Below, piece after piece: positions 24,545-33,185 of a stretch of DNA of 64,000 nt. The stretch is from Virgisporangium ochraceum. GTDB lineage: Bacteria; Actinomycetota; Actinomycetes; Mycobacteriales; Micromonosporaceae. The stretch is from positions 84,956 through 148,955 of the forward strand of contig NZ_BOPH01000024.1 in NCBI RefSeq assembly GCF_016863655.1, read 5' to 3'. A program made the translations under genes and the position numbers. Positions within the stretch are counted from its first letter, which is position 1. The number at the start of each line of letters is the position of its first letter. Under the pieces are notes generated by a model. That model worked only from the letters and a program-made list of their open reading frames with translations, did no database searches and was not told the origin of the DNA.

Positions 24545-24558
24545 GGAAAGGCCTTTCC
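24545..24558. repeat. Intergenic perfect palindrome GGAAAGGCCTTTCC
   Basis: This is a 14-bp perfect palindrome in the divergent uraD/ROK intergenic region and belongs to the dispersed family described at 14964-63075. It is one of the few copies that could act as a classical operator. Confidence 0.9.
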
Positions 24559-24609
24559 AGGCATCAAGATCCTTCCGCCCACGCGACGGTTGGACGCACA
24601 ATATGCGAC

Positions 24610-25638
24610 ATGCGCACTCCCGCCTCCTGGGTGGTCGTCGGGCTCGACAACGGCGGCACCACCAACAACGCGACGGTGCTCGATGCGACGGGCCAGTACC
24701 TGGTCGATCGGCTGGTGGAGACGCCCAGCCGGGTGCGGGAGGGACCCTCGGTGGCCGTGGACTCGCTGGCCACGGCGTTCGAGGGCATTCTCGAACTGAC
24801 CGGCACGGTGCGCACGCTGGTGCGCGCGGTGGGCCTGGACACGCCGGGGCCGGCGAGTGCGACGGGCGTCATCTCGTCGAAGGGCGCCACGAACTTCTCG
24901 CAGCGCGAGTGGTGGGGGTTCGACATCCGTGGTGCGTTGGAGCGCCGGCTCGGCCTGCCGGTCGTGTACACCAACGACGCCAACGCGGCGGCGTTGTACG
25001 CGCACCACGAATACTTCGGTGACAGTGCGACGGGCCGTTCGTCGGTCTCGGCGATCGTCGGTACCGGCCTGGGCGGCGGCGTCGTGCAGGACGGGACCGT
25101 CATCACCGGTGCGGCCGGCATGGCCGGCGAGCTGGGTCATGTCCACATCCCCACGCACGGCCTGCTCGAAGAGGGCCAGCCGATGCCGGAGTGCAACTGC
25201 GGCTTCGAGGGTGACGCGGAGAGCTTCGCCTCGCTGACCGGCATCGAGAAGAACCTGCTCCCCTACTGGCTGACCCGCTTCTCCGGCCACGAGCTGGCGA
25301 GCGTCGACATCCGGAAGGCCGCCAAGCTGCTGCGCGGCTACGGGGAGCGCGACGATCCCCTGGCCAGGGCGGTGTTCGAGCAGCAGGCCAAGGCGATCGG
25401 ACGGCTCTTCACGATCGCGGCGAACGTCACCGACCCACACGCGTACTTCGTGGGAGGCGGCGTCGTGGAGGCCGCGCCGCACTTCAGGGACTGGTTCCTG
25501 GCCACGGTCCGCGAGCACACCCTGCTCCGGGAGGAGCAGGTGCACGCGGCGACGTTCGCGCTGGTCCCGGACCTGGACATGGCCGGGGCACGGGGAGCGG
25601 CAGTCGCCGCGCTCGACTCGGTTCAACGTCCGCTGTAG
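24610..25638 (+). CDS. ROK family sugar kinase/transcriptional-type protein
   Basis: A 342-residue ROK protein: phosphate-1 loop GLDNGGTTNNATVLD at residues 11-25, VVYTNDANAAALYAHHE with the catalytic-Asp region, and AIVGTGLGGGVVQDG. The ROK zinc motif normally C-x-C-G-x2-G-C-x-E reads CNCGFEGDAE, with Asp replacing the last Cys, so zinc binding may be altered. No helix-turn-helix precedes it, so a glucokinase-like kinase is favoured over a NagC-type repressor. Confidence 0.85.
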   Translation: MRTPASWVVVGLDNGGTTNNATVLDATGQYLVDRLVETPSRVREGPSVAVDSLATAFEGILELTGTVRTLVRAVGLDTPGPASATGVISSKGATNFSQREWWGFDIRGALERRLGLPVVYTNDANAAALYAHHEYFGDSATGRSSVSAIVGTGLGGGVVQDGTVITGAAGMAGELGHVHIPTHGLLEEGQPMPECNCGFEGDAESFASLTGIEKNLLPYWLTRFSGHELASVDIRKAAKLLRGYGERDDPLARAVFEQQAKAIGRLFTIAANVTDPHAYFVGGGVVEAAPHFRDWFLATVREHTLLREEQVHAATFALVPDLDMAGARGAAVAALDSVQRPL

Positions 25639-25812
25639 CGGTTTCAACGTCCTGTTGATGCGGGCGAGGGTGGAGGGCGCGCGCCGGCCACCCCCGCTCG
25701 GCGGAACGCGCCGAACAGCTGTAACAGAACACGTATTGTCTGGTGACGGTTGTGCGATTACGGTCGGCGGCAGAGCGCTGCCACCCCACCTGCCACACCG
25801 GGAGGTCCGTCG

Positions 25813-27150
25813 ATGACCAGCCAGGCGTTCCAGGACGATCGCGCGCACGTCTTCCACTCGTGGTCGGCCCAGCGCGCCCTCGCGCCCGCCGTCGTCGCGG
25901 GTGGTGAGGGCGCCTGGTTCTGGACCGAGGACGGCACCCGCTACCTGGACTTCTCCTCGCAGCTGGTGAATCTGAACCTGGGCCACCAGCACCCCCGGGT
26001 GGTGGCGGCGATCCAGGAGCAGGCGGCCTCGTTGTGCACCATCGCTCCGTCCTTCGGGAACGCGGCCCGCGGGGAGGCGGCCCGGCTGATCGCCGAGGTC
26101 GCGCCGGGCGACCTGAACCACGTCTTCTTCACCAACGGCGGCACCGAGGCCAACGAGCACGCCGTCCGCATGGCGCGGTTGGCCACCGGTCGGCACAAGG
26201 TCCTCGCGACCTACCGCTCGTACCACGGCGCCACCACCGGGTCGATCACGCTCACCGGTGACCCCCGGCGATGGCCGAACGAGCCGGCGATGCCGGGTGT
26301 GGTGCGGTTCTTCGGCCCCTACCCGTACCGGTCGGCGTTCTACGCCGAGACCGACGCGCAGGAGGGAGAGCGGGCGCTCGCGCACCTCGAGGAGGTGTTC
26401 ACGCTCGAGGGCCCCCAGACGATCGCGGCGGTCGTGCTGGAGACCGTCGTCGGGACCAACGGCATCCTCGTGCCCCCGGACGGGTACCTGGCCGGCGTCC
26501 GCGAGCTGTGCGACCGGCACGGCGTCATGCTGATCTGCGACGAGGTCATGAGCGGGTTCGGCCGGTGCGGCGAATGGTTCGCCGTCGACCGGTGGAACGT
26601 GCGGCCCGACCTCGTGACGTTCGCGAAGGGCGTGAACTCGGGATACGTGCCGCTGGGTGGCGTCGTGCTCGGGCCGCGCGTCTACGAGGCGTTCGCGGAA
26701 AGGGCTTACCCCGGGGGTTTGACGTACTCGGGGCACCCGCTCGCGTGCGCCGCGGCGGTCGCCACGATCGAGGCCATGCGCGAGGAGGGCATCAACGAGC
26801 GGGTGCGCCGCCTCGGCGAGGAGGTCGTGCGGCCGCGGCTGGCGAAGCTGCAGGAGCGTCACCCGTCCGTGGGTGAGGTCCGCGGTCTCGGCCTGTTCTG
26901 GGCGATCGAGCTCGTGCGCGACCGCGCGACGCGGGAGATGCTGGTGCCCTACAACGCCGCCGGCGAGGCCGCGAAGCCGATGCTCGAGGTGGCCGCCGCC
27001 TGCAAGGCGCAGGGCGTGTGGCCATTCACGCACTTCAACCGCCTGCACGTGGTCCCGCCGTGCGTCACGTCAGAGAAGGACCTGATCAACGGCCTCGACG
27101 TGATAGACGACGCCCTCGACGTGGCCGACCGCTACTACACCGGCGCGTGA
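25813..27150 (+). CDS. Class III PLP-dependent aminotransferase
   Basis: A 445-residue fold-type I aminotransferase. PLP-site elements are FFTNGGTEANEHAVRMAR, the YRSYHGATTGS helix, LICDEVMSGFGRCG and the Schiff-base lysine in LVTFAKGVNSGYVPLGG. ATG at 25813 follows GGAGG with good spacing. The 174 bp upstream hold no other gene. An omega-amino acid:pyruvate or beta-alanine-type transaminase is likely, and that would complement the pyrimidine operon at 43-47 kb, but the link is inference. Coupled to the next gene by TGATG. Confidence 0.88.
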   Translation: MTSQAFQDDRAHVFHSWSAQRALAPAVVAGGEGAWFWTEDGTRYLDFSSQLVNLNLGHQHPRVVAAIQEQAASLCTIAPSFGNAARGEAARLIAEVAPGDLNHVFFTNGGTEANEHAVRMARLATGRHKVLATYRSYHGATTGSITLTGDPRRWPNEPAMPGVVRFFGPYPYRSAFYAETDAQEGERALAHLEEVFTLEGPQTIAAVVLETVVGTNGILVPPDGYLAGVRELCDRHGVMLICDEVMSGFGRCGEWFAVDRWNVRPDLVTFAKGVNSGYVPLGGVVLGPRVYEAFAERAYPGGLTYSGHPLACAAAVATIEAMREEGINERVRRLGEEVVRPRLAKLQERHPSVGEVRGLGLFWAIELVRDRATREMLVPYNAAGEAAKPMLEVAAACKAQGVWPFTHFNRLHVVPPCVTSEKDLINGLDVIDDALDVADRYYTGA

Positions 27151-27947
27151 TGGCGTTCTCCGACGCGCCGATCTGTCGTACGTGCGGCGTTCAACAGGAC
27201 CGCGAGTCCGAGGTCTGCCCGGTCTGCGCCGACGACCGGCAGTACGTCGGCTGGAAGGGCCAGCGGTGGACCACCGTCGCCGAACTGGCGTCGAGGGGCC
27301 ATCGGGGCGTCGTCCGCGAAGAGGTGCCCGGCCTGTACGGGGTCGGCACCGAACCGCAGACCGCCATCGGACAGCGCGCGCTCCTCGTACCCGGTGAGGG
27401 CGGAAACGTCATGTGGGACTGCGTCTCCCACATCGACGACGCGACCGTCGACGCGGTGCGCGCACAGGGCGGCATCTCCGCGATCGCCATCTCGCACCCG
27501 CACTTCTTCGGCTCGATGGTCGAGTGGAGCGAGGCGTTCGGCGGGGTACCCATCTACGTGCACGAGGCCGACCGTGAATGGGTCCGCCGCTCGGGGAACG
27601 TCGAGTTCTGGACCGGTGACACGCGTGAGATCCTGCCCGGTCGCACGCTCGTCAACTGCGGTGTGCACTTCCCCGGCGGAGCCGTCCTGCACTGGGCCGG
27701 CGGACGGGCGCTGTGCACCGGCGACATCGTGATGGTCGTGATGGACCGGCGCTGGGTCAGCTTCATGTACAGCTACCCGAACCTGATCCCGGAGCATCCC
27801 GAGACCATCGCGCGGGCCCTGCGACTGGTGGAGCCGTTCGACTTCGACACCATCTACGGCGGCTGGTGGGGCCGCGTGCTCACGGGCGACGCGAAGGCAC
27901 GGCTCCTGGCGTCGGCGGCGCGGTACAACGAGCACATCGGCCACTAG
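27150..27947 (+). CDS. Metallo-beta-lactamase-fold hydrolase with N-terminal zinc ribbon
   Basis: A 265-residue protein. An N-terminal four-cysteine ribbon, CRTCG...CPVC (residues 9-28), precedes an MBL domain in which the metal-binding motif is ISHPHFFGSMVEW, followed by VNCGVHFPGGAVLHW and ALCTGDIVMVV. The ribbon-MBL combination is not typical of glyoxalase II. It overlaps the aminotransferase stop by one base, so the two are functionally linked; the substrate is unknown. Confidence 0.8.
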   Translation: MAFSDAPICRTCGVQQDRESEVCPVCADDRQYVGWKGQRWTTVAELASRGHRGVVREEVPGLYGVGTEPQTAIGQRALLVPGEGGNVMWDCVSHIDDATVDAVRAQGGISAIAISHPHFFGSMVEWSEAFGGVPIYVHEADREWVRRSGNVEFWTGDTREILPGRTLVNCGVHFPGGAVLHWAGGRALCTGDIVMVVMDRRWVSFMYSYPNLIPEHPETIARALRLVEPFDFDTIYGGWWGRVLTGDAKARLLASAARYNEHIGH

Positions 27948-28028
27948 GCCGCCGTTCTCACCGGCCGCAGGCCGCTGGACCGCCGTGCCCACCGGCCGCA
28001 CGCAGCGGTATGAACCATTCGCACGCCG

Positions 28029-29618
28029 TCAGGCCGCCGTGCTGACCAGCCGCACGCCCGGAATCCCCGCCAGCACCTCGAACCGGGCCGCCGTCAGCAC
28101 GTTCGCGGCCGGGGTCCCGACCGTGTCGACGGTGCGCAGGGCCGCCTGCAGGCTGTCGGCGGTCAGCTCGCAGATGAAGTAGCCGCGCCGGTTGTCGATG
28201 AACTTCCAATGTGGACTCTCGGCCATGATGGGGTCGAACATCTTGTGGAACGCGACGCGGCTGTAGTCGCCGCCCGAGGTGATCGACGTGCCGGTCAGCT
28301 CGGCACCGACGACCGGTGACGCGGGGTCGTCGAAGTCCGGCTTGAGGTCGCAGACCCAGGTGGCGTGGCGGTCACCGGTCAGCACCACGGGATTGGAGGT
28401 CCGGCCGGACCCGAAGAACTCCAGCAACCGTCGCCGCTGCACCCGGTAGCCGTCCCAGGCGTCCATCTCGAACGCCTGCCGCGGGCCGGCGGCCCGGTCG
28501 TTCTGCGCCCACATCACCTGGTTCGCCAACAGGTTCCACCGCGCGCCACCGCCCATGCCGCGCACCAGCCACTCCTCCTGCCGCGCGCCGGTCATCGTCA
28601 TCGTGGGATCGTTGGCCCTGGCCAGGTTCCAGGGTTGGGTGCTGCGGTACTGCCGGGTGTCGAGCACGTGCAGGCTCGCGAGCGGACCGAAGTCGAGCCG
28701 CCGGTAGATCTGCGACTCCAGGCCGTGCGGCAGCGACTCCCGACGTAGCGGCATGTGCTCGTAGTACGCCTGCAGGGCGGCGACCCGGCGCGCCCGGAAC
28801 GCCTCGGGGGTCTGCCGGTTCGGGTCCTGTGGACTCTCGTCGGCCCAGTTGTTGTCGATCTCGTGGTCGTCCAGCGTGACGATCCACGGCACCGAGGCAT
28901 GCGCTTTCCTGAGGTCCGGATCGGTGCGGTACTGCGCGTGCCGGTTGCGGTAGTCGGCCAACGTGTACGGCTCGTCGATGCCCTCGTGCAGCCGCGTCGC
29001 GTCCTTGTTGGGCCCGTTCTCGTAGATGTAGTCGCCGAGGAACACCACGAACGACGGGTCCTCGGCGAGCAGGTGCGGATACGGGGTGAAGTACCCGGCC
29101 TGCCAGTCCTGGCAGCTCGCGAACGCGAAGCGCAGTCGGCGCGGAGTCTCGTCGGCGGCGGGCGCGGTGATCGTCCGGCCGATGGGTGACGCCTCTCCGC
29201 CCACCCGGAACCGGTACCAGTACTCGCGCCCGGGCCGCAGACCGACCAGTTCGACGTGCACCGAGTGCCCGAGCCGCGGCTCGGCCACCACGACCCCACG
29301 CTGCCGGACGCGGCTGAACCGCTCGTCCTCGGCGACCTCCCAGTCGACAAGCACGTTCTCGTCGGGCATGCCGCCACCCGCGAGCGGGTCGGGCGCGAGA
29401 CGGGTCCAGAGCACCGCGCCGTCCGGGGTCGGGTCGCCGGAAGCGACGCCGAGCGTGAACAGGCCCGGCGGCAGCTTCGGCACCGGACGCGGTATCGGCA
29501 CGGCGCGCGGGTTCTGCCCCTCCGGTCCGACCAGAGCGGGACCGACGACCAGCCCCGCCACCGCGCCGGCGGCCCGGGCCACGAACCGGCGCCGGCTCAA
29601 CGGATAGGACAACGGCAT
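28029..29618 (-). CDS. phoD: PhoD-like alkaline phosphatase/phosphodiesterase, copy 1
   Basis: A 529-residue exported enzyme with a Tat signal (SRRRFVARAAGAVAGLVVG). Metal-site segments: FLGDYIYENGPN, VTLDDHEIDNNWADE and VVLTGDRHATWVCDL. PhoD enzymes hydrolyse phosphodiesters and monoesters outside the cell using Ca/Fe. The neighbouring downstream-to-upstream gene 29758-31350 is a near-identical paralogue in tandem. The palindrome-like GCATGCGCTTTCC at 28898 is shared by both copies. Confidence 0.92.
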   Translation of the reverse strand: MPLSYPLSRRRFVARAAGAVAGLVVGPALVGPEGQNPRAVPIPRPVPKLPPGLFTLGVASGDPTPDGAVLWTRLAPDPLAGGGMPDENVLVDWEVAEDERFSRVRQRGVVVAEPRLGHSVHVELVGLRPGREYWYRFRVGGEASPIGRTITAPAADETPRRLRFAFASCQDWQAGYFTPYPHLLAEDPSFVVFLGDYIYENGPNKDATRLHEGIDEPYTLADYRNRHAQYRTDPDLRKAHASVPWIVTLDDHEIDNNWADESPQDPNRQTPEAFRARRVAALQAYYEHMPLRRESLPHGLESQIYRRLDFGPLASLHVLDTRQYRSTQPWNLARANDPTMTMTGARQEEWLVRGMGGGARWNLLANQVMWAQNDRAAGPRQAFEMDAWDGYRVQRRRLLEFFGSGRTSNPVVLTGDRHATWVCDLKPDFDDPASPVVGAELTGTSITSGGDYSRVAFHKMFDPIMAESPHWKFIDNRRGYFICELTADSLQAALRTVDTVGTPAANVLTAARFEVLAGIPGVRLVSTAA

Positions 29619-29757
29619 ATGCCGATGTTATTGATCCCAGGCCCGTCGATCTTGGATTTGGTGGTCGGGCCGGGGTGTCACCGTTCGTGACGGTCGGGGT
29701 GTCACCGCCGGAGCAGGCCGGAGTGGCCTGATCGTGACGGTCGCCGGGAAAGCGCTT

Positions 29758-31350
29758 TCACGCCGGCGTGTCCTCGGACAGGACGCGCACACCGGGTACC
29801 CCCGCGACGACCTCGAACCTGGCGGCCGTCGCCACCCGGGCCTCCGGCGCCAGCACGGTGTCGACGACCCGGAGGCGGGCGTGCAGCGCCTCCTCGGTCA
29901 CGTCGCAGACGACGTACCCGCGCCGGTTGTCGATGTACTTCCAGTGCGGGCTCTCGGCCATGATCGGGTCGTAGGTGGCATGGAAGCTCGCCGTGTTCGC
30001 GTCGCCACCGGTCGAGATCGACGTGCCGGTCAACTCGGCGCCGACGACGGGTGACGCGGGGTCGTCGAAGTCCGGCTTGAGGTCGCAGACCCAGGTGGCG
30101 TGCCGGTCACCGGTCAGCACCACGGGGTTGGTGGTGCGGCCGGACCCGAAGAACTCCAGCAGCCGGCGACGCTGGGCGCGGTAGCCGTCCCAGTTGTCGA
30201 GGTCGAAGGTCTGCGCCGGGCCGGCCGTGCGGTCGTTCTGCGCCCACATCACCTGGTTCGCGAGCAGGTTCCAGCGGACGTGCCGGTCGCTCATCCCGCG
30301 GACCAGCCAGTGCTCCTGCTCCTCGCCGGTCATCGACCGGGTCGGGTCGTAGGCCTGCTCCAGGGTGGCCGGCTGGTCGCTGCGGTACTGCCGGGTGTCG
30401 AGGACGTGCAGGCTGGCCAGCCGCCCGAACGACAGCCGCCGGTACAGGCGCATGTCGAGCCCGTTCGGCATCGACGACCGGCGCAGCGGCATGTGCTCGT
30501 AGTACGCCTGGAACGCCGCGACCCGGCGGGCCCGGAAGGCCTCCGGCGTCTGCAGGGCCGGGTCCTGCGGGATCTCGTCGGCCCAGTTGTTGTCGACCTC
30601 GTGGTCGTCGAGCGTGACGATCCACGGCACCGAGGCATGCGCTTTCCTGAGGTCCGGATCGGTGCGGTACTGCGCGTGCCGGTTGCGGTAGTCGGTCAGG
30701 GTCAGCGGCTCGCCGGTCCCCTCGTGCAGGCGGGGAGCGTTGGGGTTGGGCGTGTTCTCGTAGATGTAGTCGCCGAGGAAGGCGACGAACGCCACGTCCT
30801 CGGCCACCAGGTGCGGGTAGGCGGTGTACCGACCGGCCTGGAAGTCCTGACAGCTGGCGAACGCGAACCGCAGGTTGCGCACCCGCTCGCCGGGCGCCGG
30901 CGCGGTGCGGGTCCGGCCGGTCTCCGACACCTGCCCGCCGACGCGGAAGCGGTACCAGTACTCCCGGTTCGGCCCCAGCCCGCGCAGCTCGACGTGCACC
31001 GAGTGGCCCAGCGCCGGCCGGGCAAGCGCTTTCCTGCGCCACCGGACTCGGCGGAAACCCTCGTCGTCGGCGACCTCCCAGAGCACCGGCACGTCGACGT
31101 CGGGCATCCCGACGCCGTACACCGGGTCGGGTGCGAGTCGCGTCCACAGCACCACCCCGTCGGGTGCCGGGTCGCCGGAGGCGACGCCGAGCGCGAAGAG
31201 TCCGTCCGGCAGGGCCGGCATGGCACCGGGCCGCGGGACGGCACGGGCACCGTCGGGGCCCACGAGCGCGGGACCGGCGACGAGACCGGCCACCGCCCCG
31301 GCGGCACTGGCGACGAACCGGCGACGGCTGAGCGGGTACGGCAACGACAT
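29758..31350 (-). CDS. phoD: PhoD-like alkaline phosphatase/phosphodiesterase, copy 2
   Basis: A 530-residue Tat-exported PhoD (SRRRFVASAAGAVAGLVAG), tandem paralogue of copy 1 with the same motifs (FLGDYIYENTPN, TLDDHEVDNNWADE, VVLTGDRHATW). Unlike copy 1 it holds a full palindrome site at 31024 that changes GVVVAE to RKALAR without any gap, and another palindrome touches its stop codon (29750-29757). A recent tandem duplication is likely; the copies have since diverged mainly in surface loops. Confidence 0.92.
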   Translation of the reverse strand: MSLPYPLSRRRFVASAAGAVAGLVAGPALVGPDGARAVPRPGAMPALPDGLFALGVASGDPAPDGVVLWTRLAPDPVYGVGMPDVDVPVLWEVADDEGFRRVRWRRKALARPALGHSVHVELRGLGPNREYWYRFRVGGQVSETGRTRTAPAPGERVRNLRFAFASCQDFQAGRYTAYPHLVAEDVAFVAFLGDYIYENTPNPNAPRLHEGTGEPLTLTDYRNRHAQYRTDPDLRKAHASVPWIVTLDDHEVDNNWADEIPQDPALQTPEAFRARRVAAFQAYYEHMPLRRSSMPNGLDMRLYRRLSFGRLASLHVLDTRQYRSDQPATLEQAYDPTRSMTGEEQEHWLVRGMSDRHVRWNLLANQVMWAQNDRTAGPAQTFDLDNWDGYRAQRRRLLEFFGSGRTTNPVVLTGDRHATWVCDLKPDFDDPASPVVGAELTGTSISTGGDANTASFHATYDPIMAESPHWKYIDNRRGYVVCDVTEEALHARLRVVDTVLAPEARVATAARFEVVAGVPGVRVLSEDTPA

Positions 31351-31550
31351 ACGTCGATGCTATGGCGGCCGGAACGACCAGACGACCCCCGCACCGGTGA
31401 ACAGACGACCCCCGGGCCGGCGAACGGATCGTGAACCGACGACGGCGACCCCCACCGCGGACAACGGCACACACCACGGCGGACAACGGGTACATCGTGC
31501 GGCACGGCGCGCCCCTATGCTCGGCACCCATCGACAAGCATGGAGGTGCG

Positions 31551-31826
31551 ATGACCTACGTGGACCGGCCTGACGCGAAGACCCGGCTCTGGCTCGGCCT
31601 GGCGGCCGCCGCGATGCTGCTGTGCCAGCCGGCCGGCATCGTTGCCGTGATCTTCGTCGCGCTGGCCATGAGGGCCGAGAAGCAGGACGACCACGCCGAC
31701 ACCGTGGCGAAGCTGAGGACGGCGAAGACCTGGACCATCGTGGGCTTCGCGCTCGGCATCCCGGCCACCGCCCTTTACATCGCCTATGTGGTGTTCGTGT
31801 TCTCCCAGGCGACCAGCTCCGGGTAA
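31551..31826 (+). CDS. CD225/dispanin-like small membrane protein
   Basis: A 91-residue protein with two hydrophobic segments: LWLGLAAAAMLLCQPAGIVA (residues 11-30) and a C-terminal TWTIVGFALGIPATALYIAY, separated by a short charged loop with an AKTW signature. This pattern matches the CD225/dispanin family (two-TM, hairpin in membrane). ATG with GGAGG at good spacing. Function unknown; the 3' end overlaps the convergent FAD gene by 43 bp. Confidence 0.7.
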   Translation: MTYVDRPDAKTRLWLGLAAAAMLLCQPAGIVAVIFVALAMRAEKQDDHADTVAKLRTAKTWTIVGFALGIPATALYIAYVVFVFSQATSSG

Positions 31827-33070
31827 CGCGGACGCAGGTCCGCCAGTACCGCGTGCGCCGCGCGGCGGCCGGAGGCCAGCGCGCCCTGGATCGAGCTCGT
31901 GTCGCGGTGGTCACCGCACACGTACAGCCCACGGTCGAGCCGGACCCGGCCGCGCAGCGGGTGGGGCGCCGGCATCGCGGGGAGCGCGTGCGGCACGGGG
32001 AAAGCGCTTACCAGAGTCCATTCGTCCGCGCCCAGCCCGTACAGGCGGGGCAGCCGGTCCCGGATGCGGCGCTCCGTCTCGTCGACGGAGGAGGGAACCC
32101 CGAGCACGGACGTCGCCACGAGGCTCGTACCCGGCGGCGCGTAGGCCGGCGCCACCGCGCTGATCACCACGCTGTTCACCATGAGCCCGTCGGTCGGGTC
32201 GACGCGCAGGACGGGCTCTGCGTCCAGCGTGGCGGACGTGGCGTGGTAGTAGGTGGTCACCGATTTCCAGCCGGGCACGCGGATTCCCGGAACCAGCCTC
32301 CCGGCGGCATCGGCATCGGTGGCGACCACCACCGCGCGGGCCGACCAGCGCGCGCCATCGGCCGTGCGCACCTCGCCGGGCGCCACGGAGGTCACAGCCG
32401 TGTTCAGCCGCACGGTGTCGACGGGCAGCCGGGCGGCGAGCTGCGCGGGCAGCTGGCCCATCCCCGCCGCGGGTAGGGCGGCGCCGCCGCGCAGGAAGGA
32501 CCTCCACACCAGGTGGAAGAAGCGGCTGGACGTGCTGAGCTCGCCCTCCAGGAACACGCCCGACAGGAACGGGGCGAGCACCGTGTTGATCAACCGGTTG
32601 GAACAGCCCAACCGGCGCAGCTCCCGGTAGGTGGACCGGTCGGCGCGCACCTTCGCACGGGTGCCGACCAGGTCGCGTCCGCTGAGGGCCGCCAGCGCCA
32701 GCAGGTCGCTCGGACCGAACAGGCCGTGGGCAAGCGCTTTCCACCCGTCGCGGAACGCGGCCGGCGCCAGGGCCAGGAGGTGGCTGCCGTCGTCGGTGTG
32801 CACCCGCACCCCGGGCAGGAACGGGCGCAGGTCGAGGGCTGCCAGGTCGAACTCGCGGGCGGCGGCGGGGTAGGCCGGGCACAGCACCTGGAACCCCACG
32901 TCGAGCCGGAAGCCGTCGACCAGCTCGGTGCGCACCCGCCCGCCCACCTGCCCGGCCGACTCCAGCACCCGGACGTCGACCCCGGCGTCACGCAGACGGC
33001 GTGCGGCGACGAGTCCGGCCAGCCCGGCCCCGATCACCACCACCTCGGCGTTCTCCACCATCCGCACCAC
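31784..33070 (-). CDS. FAD-dependent amine oxidase/protoporphyrinogen-oxidase-like protein
   Basis: A 428-residue flavoprotein with the N-terminal Rossmann motif VVVIGAGLAGLVAARRL and the VGGRVRTELVDGFRLDVGFQV segment characteristic of the phytoene-desaturase/HemY/amine-oxidase superfamily, ending with YVCGDHRDTSSIQGALASGRRAA. Substrate unknown. Start ATG at 33070 or 33061. Palindrome sites 32002 and 32732 encode VSAFP and WKALA. Confidence 0.82.
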   Translation of the reverse strand: MVRMVENAEVVVIGAGLAGLVAARRLRDAGVDVRVLESAGQVGGRVRTELVDGFRLDVGFQVLCPAYPAAAREFDLAALDLRPFLPGVRVHTDDGSHLLALAPAAFRDGWKALAHGLFGPSDLLALAALSGRDLVGTRAKVRADRSTYRELRRLGCSNRLINTVLAPFLSGVFLEGELSTSSRFFHLVWRSFLRGGAALPAAGMGQLPAQLAARLPVDTVRLNTAVTSVAPGEVRTADGARWSARAVVVATDADAAGRLVPGIRVPGWKSVTTYYHATSATLDAEPVLRVDPTDGLMVNSVVISAVAPAYAPPGTSLVATSVLGVPSSVDETERRIRDRLPRLYGLGADEWTLVSAFPVPHALPAMPAPHPLRGRVRLDRGLYVCGDHRDTSSIQGALASGRRAAHAVLADLRPRYPELVAWENTNTT

Positions 33071-33185
33071 CCTAGGCCGATGGCGCCGGAGTGTCCGCCG
33101 AAGCGACGCAAGCGGCGGACCGCACAGAGAGCGGCGCCCGCGAGAGGAGAGCGGCGTCCCCGGAAGAGACCGGAAGAGAGCGGCC

